Made by a program: the position numbers and the translations under genes. The notes under the pieces are model-generated. The model saw nothing but the letters and a program-made list of their open reading frames with translations. It searched no databases and had not been told where the DNA came from. 16,989 nucleotides of DNA from Anaerolineae bacterium. Its GTDB lineage: Bacteria; Chloroflexota; Anaerolineae; B4-G1; SLSP01. Shown piece after piece: positions 6,265-13,205 of this stretch (positions within the stretch are counted from its first letter, which is position 1; every line of letters starts with the position of its first letter). The DNA lies in assembly GCA_016934645.1 (NCBI GenBank), contig JAFGSL010000131.1, positions 1-16,989 of the forward strand, in the 5' to 3' direction.

Positions 6265-7227
6265 TTACAACTTCAACGTCGTATTGCAATACGTGCACTT
6301 GAACAGCCCTGCTGCGTCCACCGGGATAGGCGCGCCGCAGTTGGGGCACTTCATCTCGATGGGCGTGCTGACGGCTTGCACCGTGTCCTCGCTCTGGCGG
6401 GCGCGCATGTTGTCCTGGAAGTCACCGAAATGGCCCCAGGAACGGGCTATAAGGCCCATGGCGTAGTCCACGGCGCGCTGTTCATCCTCGATATGGAAGA
6501 TTTTCTGCTCGGTGACAGCCTGGCCCCATTGCTTGTCTACGGCGTCACCGGGCTTGCCGGTGGGACGCCGCAGGAACCACGTGTTCCACGTCTCGCACAC
6601 CTGCTGCCAGGCTTTAATGGCGTCTACATCTCCCTTGCCGTTGTCACCGAGGTAGTGGTCGATCTGCCCACGGGGGACGGTGGGATGCATCGGCGCGTCG
6701 CCAAACACAATGAGGAAGGGCTTGTCTCCCGCCTTGGGGATGCTGACGTGGGTATTGACCCAGTGCGCAAAAAGACCGTAGCTTTCGGGGGCGTCGCCGC
6801 CGCCGCCCTCGCCGTAGAGCGAACCGAGCAGTTGCTCGAGATCGTAGCCGCTGGCGAAGGTCGTCACTTGCAGTGGCCATTCGTCACAACCGGCATCCCC
6901 GATGGCGACGAAGCAGACCTCCAGGTCCTCCCGGTACTGGGAGAGCGTGTTATAGAGCAGCGGCAGACGGTCGAAGATCTCGAAGGGCCAGTTCGCCATA
7001 GAGCCGGTCACGTCGATGGCGATGATGAGGGGATTGGTCGATTGGGTGCTGATGTGTTTCTGCGGATCGATGATCTTCTCATTGGGCTGCGCCTTCTGTT
7101 TATAGGTGCGCGGCCCGCTGGCCTCGGCGCGTTCGGCGGCTTCCTTGCGTTTCGTTGCGCCCCGTGAACTATAACTGTACTTAGCGTCGCCATACCACGA
7201 ACTGGTGTCTTCATCCCATGTGTACAT
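6265..7227 (-). CDS. vWA-domain protein with C-terminal zinc ribbon
   Basis: A 320-residue, probably cytoplasmic protein with no signal peptide or membrane segment. Residues about 66-250 form a von Willebrand factor A domain: PLIIAIDVTGSM carries the metal-ion-dependent adhesion site D72-x-T74-x-S76, and the GGGGDAPES loop is typical of the fold. The C-terminus is a four-cysteine zinc ribbon (C294, C297, C311, C314; CPNC...CTYC). The N-terminus is polar and rich in Lys/Arg/Glu (about 20-55). Such proteins often act as metal-dependent scaffolds for protein-protein contacts; the partner here is unknown. AAGGAG sits 5 nt before the ATG. It follows the NMNAT-like gene by 60 nt, a gap that holds part of a long palindrome. 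Confidence 0.85.
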   Translation of the reverse strand: MYTWDEDTSSWYGDAKYSYSSRGATKRKEAAERAEASGPRTYKQKAQPNEKIIDPQKHISTQSTNPLIIAIDVTGSMANWPFEIFDRLPLLYNTLSQYREDLEVCFVAIGDAGCDEWPLQVTTFASGYDLEQLLGSLYGEGGGGDAPESYGLFAHWVNTHVSIPKAGDKPFLIVFGDAPMHPTVPRGQIDHYLGDNGKGDVDAIKAWQQVCETWNTWFLRRPTGKPGDAVDKQWGQAVTEQKIFHIEDEQRAVDYAMGLIARSWGHFGDFQDNMRARQSEDTVQAVSTPIEMKCPNCGAPIPVDAAGLFKCTYCNTTLKL

Positions 7228-7258
7228 GTTTTCTCCTTGTTTTGTAGTAGAGGTGGAT

Positions 7259-7299
7259 GGTAGACAGTAGACGGGGCTTGTCCCCGTCTACTGTCTACC
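7259..7299. repeat. Perfect 18-bp palindrome overlapping a gene end
   Basis: GGTAGACAGTAGACGGGG (7259-7276) and its exact reverse complement (7282-7299) are separated by a 5 nt loop. The right arm covers the last codons and the TAG stop of the NMNAT-like gene, which ends ...G-R-Q-stop inside it. No T-run follows on the minus strand, so although it could fold in RNA it is not a classic terminator. It looks like a mobile palindromic repeat. Confidence 0.75.
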
Positions 7300-7860
7300 G
7301 ACTACCGCTTCTAATGCCAATGTTTCCAACCCAAACTCGCGGCGGAAGCGCTCGTCGAGTTGGTTCTCAAGGATGTAGTGCGCGATTTCCGGCGGGACTA
7401 AAGCTTGCCAATCGCCACTGCACGCCATCTCTCGGCGCACCATCGTGCCATCCACGGCTATTCTATGCGCTTCTGCGACCAACGCAACCGGCTTGATGAG
7501 GGGGTAATCTTCCAGGAGTAGATGAGCCACGTAGGGGTTGGCGGTGACGTAGGCATCCAGCGGTCCAAACATGTCGAGGATCATCAGCCGCCAGCGTGGG
7601 CCATCATCCAAATCCGGCACGGGGATGAGCGTGTAGTTGTCGTAGTCGGCGAGGGCGAGGTTGAGCATGTCGGTGGTCTCGTCCAGTGTGAAGGGATTAC
7701 GGGCGTTGTAGCGGTTCGTGCTGCCGATGCCGATGAGCGCGTGTTCGGCCTGTTCGCATAGCGCGTGAAGCACGGGCAGGTGTCCCAGGTGGACGGGCTT
7801 CCAGCGAGCGACCATGCCGATGCGATTAAAGGATTTCGTGTCCATCGGAGAAAGCGTCAC
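7288..7860 (-). CDS. NMN adenylyltransferase-like nucleotidylyltransferase
   Basis: A 190-residue enzyme of the HxGH nucleotidylyltransferase superfamily, closest in look to the archaeal-type nicotinamide-nucleotide adenylyltransferases. It has the N-terminal phosphate-binding site ARWKPVHLGH (18-27, H24-x-G-H27), then IGIGSTN and NPFTLDE (43-61), and DGTMVRR (137-143), matching the 'ISGTxIR' nucleotide-binding motif, followed by LVPPEI. The expected reaction joins a mononucleotide such as NMN to ATP, but the true substrate cannot be read from the sequence. Its ATG overlaps the stop of the upstream nucleotidyltransferase (ATGA, 7857-7860), so the two are probably made together. Its stop codon lies inside the palindrome at 7259-7299, so the last residues may be repeat-derived. 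Confidence 0.8.
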   Translation of the reverse strand: MTLSPMDTKSFNRIGMVARWKPVHLGHLPVLHALCEQAEHALIGIGSTNRYNARNPFTLDETTDMLNLALADYDNYTLIPVPDLDDGPRWRLMILDMFGPLDAYVTANPYVAHLLLEDYPLIKPVALVAEAHRIAVDGTMVRREMACSGDWQALVPPEIAHYILENQLDERFRREFGLETLALEAVVGRQ

Positions 7861-8300
7861 TGGTTCTGTGCGAGATAGTACGCCCGTTGTTCTTCAGGAA
7901 GTTGCGCCCACTTGTCATTGCGGACCTTCTTTACGATCATTTCGAGGTCTTTGTGATACTTTTCCACTTCCATCCCGAGCGCCTTCAAAAACAGCAGTTT
8001 TTCCAGCGAGATGACCAGATAATCGCCGGCATCCACTGCGCCGCCGGACAGAAAGGCGTAATCGAAGAGACAGATGCTCTTCCAGATCTCGAACTCGTAC
8101 ACGCAGACGCCCAGATCGCCCCACAGGTCCCGCAGATGATCCGGGTATTGCTGCGCGAGCCGCTCGTAATCTTCGGCGGTGATGACGAAGTCGATGTCAC
8201 GTCCAGCCTGGCGCAGGCCATAATGCTCCATCGCCTTGCCACCAATGAGCAACGGTTTTGACAGGAAAGCATAATCCAGTTTTGACAGCTCAATGACCAT
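7857..8300 (-). CDS. Small nucleotidyltransferase-fold protein
   Basis: A 147-residue protein with the nucleotidyltransferase core seen in AbiEii/MNT-like and related families. LIGGKAMEHYGLR (18-30) gives the Gly-Gly motif and RDIDFVI (34-40) the D35-x-D37 metal site. A hydrophobic helix around SLEKLLFLKALG and a basic C-terminal region follow. It is shorter than AbiEii toxins (about 250-300 residues) but the core is intact. GGAGG lies 8 nt before the ATG. It is coupled by ATGA overlap to the NMNAT-like gene, and a nucleotidyltransferase of a different family (ANT(6)-like) lies two genes upstream. A role in modifying a small molecule, RNA or protein is possible; none can be chosen. Confidence 0.72.
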   Translation of the reverse strand: MVIELSKLDYAFLSKPLLIGGKAMEHYGLRQAGRDIDFVITAEDYERLAQQYPDHLRDLWGDLGVCVYEFEIWKSICLFDYAFLSGGAVDAGDYLVISLEKLLFLKALGMEVEKYHKDLEMIVKKVRNDKWAQLPEEQRAYYLAQNQ

Positions 8301-8336
8301 AGGGATTTCCTCCGTGCTTGTAGTGCTGTGTTTGTC

Positions 8337-8609
8337 TCAGAGTTGTTGTATCTCTCCGACCGTGAAATCCTTGACATCCGCGAAAAATGTCAGCGTGAAT
8401 CCATCGCAGTCGCGCATCGAGAAAATCCGGCCCCACGGTTGATCTACGGGTGCGGATTCTGGAACAACGCCGCTTTTGGTTACCCGGGCATACACGGCAT
8501 CAATGTCATCTACGTAGCCGTTCCAACCAAGGACGCGCTCGTACCATGCGGCGGTTCCCTCGATGGAGGGTACGGTGAGGATGATCTCTGCTTTGCGTAC
8601 AGTGTACAT
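8337..8609 (-). CDS. Shortened VOC (glyoxalase-like) protein
   Basis: A 90-residue member of the vicinal oxygen chelate superfamily. The first motif (EIILTVPSIEGTAAWYERVLGW, about 8-29) is followed at once by the second half (YVDDIDAVYARVTKSG and PVDQPWGRIFSMRDCDGFTL). Family members are usually 115-130 residues; the strands normally between 'VLGW' and 'VDDIDAVYARV' are missing, with the frame kept. The metal-ligand pattern is incomplete: the final glutamate is not seen after TLTFFAD. It may be a decayed or non-catalytic form, for example a binding protein. GGAGG sits 5 nt before the ATG; it starts 15 nt after the ANT(6)-like gene and is 36 nt from the next, so it is still placed as a working operon member. 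Confidence 0.72.
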   Translation of the reverse strand: MYTVRKAEIILTVPSIEGTAAWYERVLGWNGYVDDIDAVYARVTKSGVVPESAPVDQPWGRIFSMRDCDGFTLTFFADVKDFTVGEIQQL

Positions 8610-8624
8610 GTTTACCTCCGGGCA

Positions 8625-9539
8625 TTAGGTGAATATCAAAAGCTTTTGCAGCGTCTCAGCTTGCCGGTCCAAGCGTTTGACGCGGCGGAAATACGCCATT
8701 GCACGCGTGTCCATCTCGTGCGGATAGGCGTAGCCGAGGGCGTTGCCGACTTCGACCGCGACTTTGCGGTACAGCGCAATCGTTCTGAGCATCGCTTCCC
8801 AGTTGGCGTCCAGGTCCGCGCCAACGTAGGTGGCTTCCAATTCGGCCCAGAGATCAGGCGGCAGCCATCTCTTCAGGCCTTTGCCATACGCGCCAGGCTT
8901 CACCGACCAACCGTGCTGCGTCTCGATCCACCATTCGAGCATCTGGCGCAGACCGACGTGCTTCATCGCATAATCCAGGTTGTACTTCACGGGCATCAGA
9001 TCATCGCGCCAGAGATGCTTGGCGACGTAGGTGGCCTCGTGGAAGAAGACCTCAATGCGCGTCAGGTAGTGCTCTTCGGTGGGTGGAGCAGGAACATAGG
9101 CCGTGTAGGTCGGCGGAAGCAGATGTTCTGTCAGGCCGTCTTTGTCGATCAATACCGCATATCCAACATCCAGATCGTCGGGGAGCCGGCCTACGGCGAC
9201 GATACGTGGCAGTATTTCTACCGGTGCAACGGTGAAATCAATCTTGAGGCCGTCTTCGTACTGCGTGATGCGGGCAAATTTCTCGCAGCCATACTCTACC
9301 TGGATTGGATCGCGGTAGACGACGAGGACACGACCGAAGTCTTCCAGCCAACTATCATCCACGTGCCACGGATAGATGTCCAGCATATAGACGATCACAT
9401 CGTAGTCGGAGAAAGCATCCGTGTGTGCGTGCGGGCTGGTGCGCGTGCTTGTCAGGATCATCGTGCGGACGGCGTCGCGGGCTGTGCCCCACTGGATCAA
9501 GTTTTGGAGAATAGCGTCTTCTTGAAGGACATCGTTCAT
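8625..9539 (-). CDS. ANT(6)-like aminoglycoside 6-adenylyltransferase
   Basis: A 304-residue protein matching the streptomycin adenylyltransferase family (AadE/AadK-like, usually about 285-300). Landmarks are MILTSTRTSP (27-36), DAFSDYDVIVY (41-51; metal-binding D45 and D47), GLKIDFTV (97-104; third acidic residue D101) and a helical C-terminal domain with MPVKYNLDYAMKHVGLRQML, GWSVKPGAYGKGLKRWLP and NW-x-A helices. Members transfer AMP to the 6-position of streptomycin; chromosomal copies in environmental bacteria may have other roles, so resistance is inference. AGGAGG lies 4 nt before the ATG, within the end of the M3 gene, and the ATG overlaps that gene's TGA (9536-9539), so translation is likely coupled. 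Confidence 0.88.
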   Translation of the reverse strand: MNDVLQEDAILQNLIQWGTARDAVRTMILTSTRTSPHAHTDAFSDYDVIVYMLDIYPWHVDDSWLEDFGRVLVVYRDPIQVEYGCEKFARITQYEDGLKIDFTVAPVEILPRIVAVGRLPDDLDVGYAVLIDKDGLTEHLLPPTYTAYVPAPPTEEHYLTRIEVFFHEATYVAKHLWRDDLMPVKYNLDYAMKHVGLRQMLEWWIETQHGWSVKPGAYGKGLKRWLPPDLWAELEATYVGADLDANWEAMLRTIALYRKVAVEVGNALGYAYPHEMDTRAMAYFRRVKRLDRQAETLQKLLIFT

Positions 9540-10495
9540 AGATCCTCCTCTGGAAAAGAATGTTCATATTCATTCTCAAGCTGCGCTATCTGCGTTTCGA
9601 GGTGCGCAATGGCGTCAGCCAGTGCTGCCGGTTCCAAAGTGTATTCAGCGCCACAGGCGGCATAGGTCGCTTGCCGGCTTGAGCCTTGGGCGTCCAACGA
9701 CAAAGCCTTACGCCAGTTGGCGATCGCGTAGGCTGGATCGTGCTGGGCGTTGCGCCAAACTCGCAGTGCACCCAATTGGGATATAGCCGCGCCCAGGAAT
9801 GCGAATGGGGGGAAGAATAGAGCGAAGCTGTTTTGCCAACTGACGGCGCATTCAGTTTCTAGATCACGCCAGTCCACTGCCGGGAAGAAACGAGCCTCAC
9901 ACGCTCGCCACTGTGTGCTATACTGGGCCGGATCAACGGCTTCCTTCGGGTGGGTGTATGCCCATTGACGGAAAGCCTCTGCTCGTCCAACGCTGCAGAA
10001 GAATCCCAAGATCCACTCCAATTGATCTATATAAGCACGGGCAGCGTCAGTGGGGGTATAAAAACCACCTTCATCAGCGGACAGATACGGCAGGGCCAGC
10101 AACTCCATTGTCTGAGCCGGGAACTCTCCTAATCCAGCGCCGCCAATTTGCAGAAAATCCAGGTGGGCGGTTTCCAGTGCATAGAAAGCGTGTCCGGCTT
10201 CGTGGATGAGCCCGATCACGTCCTGGTTGCAGCCGGTGGGATTCAGTAGGATGAACGATTGCCGCGTGACGGCGTACATCAACGTGAAGCCGTCTCCAGG
10301 ATACTTGTTTGGGCGAGGCTCCACATCCAACACCAGCGTGTCAAAATACGTGCCAAGTTGTGGATCCATCCGGTGAAAGATGCGTGAACATCCAGCGATC
10401 AGTTCCACATAGTATGGTTCAATGCGTTCCCAGGGCCAGTCCATAAAATCGAGGGCGCTCACGGGAAGGGATGTGAAATCAAGGGTATCTTTCAT
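9536..10495 (-). CDS. Shortened M3-family (oligoendopeptidase F-like) peptidase
   Basis: A 319-residue zinc peptidase relative. The active-site helix is LIHEAGHAF (H98, E99, H102), with GEFPAQTMELL (E124 as likely third zinc ligand) after it; RPNKYPGDGFT (61-71) before it and WRACEARFFPAVDWRDLE and SWQNSFALFFPPFAF later are also typical. Full-length M3B enzymes are about 560-600 residues. The first 33 residues (DWPWERIEPYYVEL) look like the family's true N-terminus, yet the sequence then jumps to SRIFHRMDPQLGTYFD, so about 230-250 residues of the N-terminal helical domain seem to be missing from the middle. An in-frame TAG six codons upstream supports this ATG as the start. A peptidase with an open cleft, or a decaying gene, are both possible. 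Confidence 0.78.
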   Translation of the reverse strand: MKDTLDFTSLPVSALDFMDWPWERIEPYYVELIAGCSRIFHRMDPQLGTYFDTLVLDVEPRPNKYPGDGFTLMYAVTRQSFILLNPTGCNQDVIGLIHEAGHAFYALETAHLDFLQIGGAGLGEFPAQTMELLALPYLSADEGGFYTPTDAARAYIDQLEWILGFFCSVGRAEAFRQWAYTHPKEAVDPAQYSTQWRACEARFFPAVDWRDLETECAVSWQNSFALFFPPFAFLGAAISQLGALRVWRNAQHDPAYAIANWRKALSLDAQGSSRQATYAACGAEYTLEPAALADAIAHLETQIAQLENEYEHSFPEEDL

Positions 10496-10603
10496 TTTGC
10501 TGTTCCCTTTCTATAACCTGGTGACCGGATAGTCAAAGTATACTGCGAATTGCGTAGCTTGGGTAGTTGCGCGCTGTTTGACCTAGCATATACTCTACGG
10601 CAT
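10496..10603. promoter_or_regulatory. Divergent promoter region
   Basis: This 108 bp gap lies between the minus-strand M3 gene and the plus-strand methyltransferase. For the plus strand, TTGCGC (10567-10572) and TATACT (10589-10594) are 16 bp apart; the start would fall near 10601, only a few bases before the ATG at 10604, implying a nearly leaderless mRNA. A palindrome AGTATACT (10537-10544) contains a TATACT -10 in both directions and may serve the minus-strand M3 gene, though no clear -35 was found for it. Confidence 0.4.
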
Positions 10604-11755
10604 ATGGATTATCAACTCTTTGTCGTCAGCGCGCCAGGTATGGAAGATATCACGGCGCGCGAAGTGACCGAGTTAGGTCTGGCGCAAGGCCAGGAAGCGC
10701 GATCGATACCCGGTGGGGTGGAATTCTCCGGCGATCTTGAGGCCATCTACCGCGCTAACCTGCTGCTGCGGACGGGGAGCCGGGTCCTGGTGCGGCTCAG
10801 TACGTTCTACGCGACCGCCTTCTCGGAGCTGCACAGAAAGGCAAGCCGCTTGCCCTGGGAGCGGTATCTGCAGCCTGGACAGCCCGTGGCGCTGCGCGCG
10901 ACCTGCCATAAATCGAAGTTGTACCATTCGGATGCTGTGATCGAGCGTGTGCTGGATGCCATTGCCGGCCGCTTGGGCGCGCCTGTAACGTTAGCTACTT
11001 CGGACGACGCCGTCGCAGACGGGGGAGAAGCGGATCATCCCGGACAGCTTGTGGTAGTACGCCTGTTTCGCAACCGGTGTACCGTGAGCGTGGACAGTTC
11101 GGGCTCGCTTCTGCATCGGCGCGGCTACCGGTTGGCGACGGCCAAAGCGCCGTTGCGTGAGACGTTGGCGGTGGGAATGGTGCTGGCCTCTGGGTGGGAT
11201 GGGCACGCGCCGTTGCTCGATCCCTTCTGCGGTTCGGGGACGATCCCCATCGAGGCGGCCTTATGGGCACGGAACATCGCGCCGGGCAAAGCGCGGAACT
11301 TCGCCTTCATAGAATGGCCTGGCTTCGCGCCGGACGTATGGGCGGAGACACTGTCGGCGGCGATAGCGGCGGAACGTCCTGACGTGCCGCTTACTATTCT
11401 GGCCTCTGACCGTGATGCCGGAGCGATTCGCGCCGCGGAGGCCAATGCCGCGCGTGCGGGTGTTGCCGACGACATTGCGTTTTCTTGCCAGGCCGTGTCG
11501 GCCATCGCGCCGCCGGAGCCGGGGTGGGTCATCACCAATCCGCCCTACGGCGTGCGGGTGAGCGCCAACAAGGATTTACGCAACCTCTACGCGCAATTCG
11601 GCAACGTCCTGCGCGACAAGTGTCCAGGGTGGCAGGTGACCTTTCTGTGCAATGACCTTCGCCTGATCGGAGAAGCGCGCCTGCCTGTGGAGACTGCCTA
11701 CGTGTGGAACAACGGTGGCTTGCGCGTGCGGGTGGCGCAGGGGATCGTCAATTGA
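10604..11755 (+). CDS. THUMP-domain RNA methyltransferase (RlmL-type)
   Basis: A 383-residue class I SAM-dependent RNA methyltransferase of the RlmL/YpsC type, likely acting on rRNA guanine N2. The N-terminal ferredoxin-like and THUMP region spans about 1-165; the catalytic domain follows, with KAPLRETLAVGMV (181-193), SAM-binding LLDPFCGSGTIPIEAA (204-219), SDRDAGAIRAAEANA (268-282) and the catalytic TNPPYG (311-316). It lacks the second methyltransferase domain of E. coli RlmKL. I chose the ATG at 10604, where MDYQLFVVSAPGMED matches the family N-terminus; the frame is open upstream to a TTG at 10550, but those 18 residues look unrelated. No ribosome-binding site is visible, in line with the near-leaderless promoter. 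It is the only plus-strand gene here and ends at a strong hairpin. Confidence 0.9.
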   Translation: MDYQLFVVSAPGMEDITAREVTELGLAQGQEARSIPGGVEFSGDLEAIYRANLLLRTGSRVLVRLSTFYATAFSELHRKASRLPWERYLQPGQPVALRATCHKSKLYHSDAVIERVLDAIAGRLGAPVTLATSDDAVADGGEADHPGQLVVVRLFRNRCTVSVDSSGSLLHRRGYRLATAKAPLRETLAVGMVLASGWDGHAPLLDPFCGSGTIPIEAALWARNIAPGKARNFAFIEWPGFAPDVWAETLSAAIAAERPDVPLTILASDRDAGAIRAAEANAARAGVADDIAFSCQAVSAIAPPEPGWVITNPPYGVRVSANKDLRNLYAQFGNVLRDKCPGWQVTFLCNDLRLIGEARLPVETAYVWNNGGLRVRVAQGIVN

Positions 11756-11757
11756 GA

Positions 11758-11792
11758 AGACCCGAAGGGTTGCGGAAAAACCCTTCGGGTCT
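11758..11792. terminator. Strong hairpin between convergent genes
   Basis: AGACCCGAAGGGTT (11758-11771) pairs perfectly with its reverse complement (11779-11792) across a 7 nt loop (GCGGAAA): a 14 bp stem starting 3 nt after the methyltransferase stop. The plus-strand tail CTTTCCTCTATT is moderately T-rich. It lies 8 nt before the end of the convergent DapA-family gene and probably serves both directions. Confidence 0.75.
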
Positions 11793-11799
11793 CTTTCCT

Positions 11800-12678
11800 C
11801 TATTGGTGCACCATCTCAAGAATTTGCCGTAATTTCTCGTAATTCTCCGGCGATAGCGTCCCCACTGGCCCACGCGCTGGCCCGGCAGGGATACCGAGCA
11901 GCGCGAGCGCATATTTGACGACGCCGGGAAACGTCCCCAATGCGAATGCTTGGCGTAGTGGTGCGAGCGCGTTTTGTGCTGCAAGCGCGCGATCAAGATC
12001 ACCGGCGATGAAGGCCTCGTAGATGGCGACGACCAGGGCCGGGGCGACGTTGGCGGTTGCGGCGATAGCTCCTACCGCGCCGTGCAGCAGTCCTGCGTAG
12101 ATGAGGGTGTCGCGCCCCATGAGCACGGCAAAGCGATTGCGGTCTGTCTGGCGGAGATATTCGAGGGTCAACGAGAGGTCGCCGCTGGAGTCTTTGACAC
12201 CGGCGATGTTGGGAAGTTCTGCCAGCCGCCCCACGAGATCCGCCGACAGGTGAACGCCGGTGCGCCCCGGGTTGTTGTAGAGCAGCACAGGCAGTGTCGT
12301 CGCATCAGCGATGGCGACGTAGTGGCGGTAGAGTTCGCCTTGTGTAGGGTTGATGAACATCGGCGTGAGGACGGAGACGGCCTGTATGCCGGCGCACTCG
12401 GCCCTTTTGTTCAACGCGATGACCTCGCGGGTGGTGATGGCCCCGGTTCCCGCGTAGACCGGCGTGCGTCCGGCGGCCTCATCCACCACAATCTCCCACA
12501 CGTGCTGTTTCTCATCTGGCGTGAGCGCGTAGAACTCCCCCTGGCTCCCTGTTGGAAACAGGCCGTGTACGCCACCCGCGATTAGGTGGTTGACCAGTTG
12601 GCGCAGCGCGTCCTCGTTCAGCGATTCGTCGTCGTGAAAGGGCGTGACCATAGCGGGAATAATGCCGTGGATTCTCAT
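11800..12678 (-). CDS. DapA/NanA-family aldolase-lyase
   Basis: A 292-residue class I (Schiff-base) TIM-barrel lyase of normal length. The Schiff-base lysine is K162 in GVKDSSGD; the catalytic tyrosine is Y134 in YNNPGRTG. The substrate-site motif is GSQGEF (44-49) rather than the GTTGE of most true 4-hydroxy-tetrahydrodipicolinate synthases, so the substrate may be another 2-keto acid aldol such as a keto-deoxy sugar acid. No neighbouring lysine- or sialic-acid-pathway gene helps to choose. A GGAGG lies 12 nt before the ATG, somewhat far. It starts 119 nt after the Mth938-domain gene, so it may or may not share its transcript. Confidence 0.9.
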   Translation of the reverse strand: MRIHGIIPAMVTPFHDDESLNEDALRQLVNHLIAGGVHGLFPTGSQGEFYALTPDEKQHVWEIVVDEAAGRTPVYAGTGAITTREVIALNKRAECAGIQAVSVLTPMFINPTQGELYRHYVAIADATTLPVLLYNNPGRTGVHLSADLVGRLAELPNIAGVKDSSGDLSLTLEYLRQTDRNRFAVLMGRDTLIYAGLLHGAVGAIAATANVAPALVVAIYEAFIAGDLDRALAAQNALAPLRQAFALGTFPGVVKYALALLGIPAGPARGPVGTLSPENYEKLRQILEMVHQ

Positions 12679-12797
12679 AGTTGTTCGACACCTCCTTCGT
12701 TAGCTGCTTTCACTTTACAACGAATTCCTAAGATTGCCATTCCTCACATCGCTCTCACGCCATGCCTGGAAAGTAGCAATTGCGCCACAACTTTTGT

Positions 12798-13160
12798 TCA
12801 GCACGTGATATGAAACAGACCGATCACTGCGCCTTCCGCGTTGTTCCAGGCCTGGATGGCCTCGGGGGTCGGTAGCAACTCAACGTGGCATGCTTTGTGG
12901 TCAAGATATTCCACTGCTTCTGCGGAGAGTGTGCCCAAGCCACTTTGACCGCTGCCAACGATGAGGCGTTCCGCGCCGTTCTGGTAGACGTGCTTGGCTT
13001 CGTCCAACGAGATAACGTGCGATGTGCCGTAAAGTGCTTTCGACAGCCTTTTCTTGCGTTTTTCCACCTCACCGTTGAGCCGGATCACAACATCATGGGC
13101 GATTCTCTGTCCTTCAATGGTGATCGAACCAAATTTCGTGTCATCGATCGTGGGTTTCAT
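12798..13160 (-). CDS. Mth938-domain (DUF498/NDUFAF3-like) protein
   Basis: A small protein of about 120 residues of the MTH938/DUF498 fold, related to the mitochondrial complex I assembly factor NDUFAF3 but of unknown role in most bacteria. Typical features are the start KPTIDDTKFGSITIEG, the YQNGAERLIVGSGQSG strand-loop in the middle, LLPTPEAIQAWN and the closing AVIGLFHITC. I chose the ATG at 13160, where GGGAGG sits 4 nt upstream; a TTG four codons earlier is possible but would overlap that ribosome-binding site. It begins 45 nt after the helicase stop and is probably co-transcribed with it. Confidence 0.85.
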   Translation of the reverse strand: MKPTIDDTKFGSITIEGQRIAHDVVIRLNGEVEKRKKRLSKALYGTSHVISLDEAKHVYQNGAERLIVGSGQSGLGTLSAEAVEYLDHKACHVELLPTPEAIQAWNNAEGAVIGLFHITC

Positions 13161-13205
13161 AAGCCCTCCCAATCCATTTGTCCCTCGTATCCTGCCCCTT
13201 GCTTC

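Noticed and set aside
7259..7299. Intrinsic terminator
   Set aside because: The stem is strong but no T-run follows on either strand; it is treated as a palindromic repeat instead.
8328..9665. Plus-strand open frame of 445 codons
   Set aside because: It lies antisense to the VOC and ANT(6)-like genes, which carry clear motifs and ribosome-binding sites; a shadow of their codon use.
10550..10603. N-terminal extension of the methyltransferase from a TTG start
   Set aside because: The 18 extra residues do not resemble the family's start, no ribosome-binding site precedes the TTG, and the candidate promoter lies inside this stretch.
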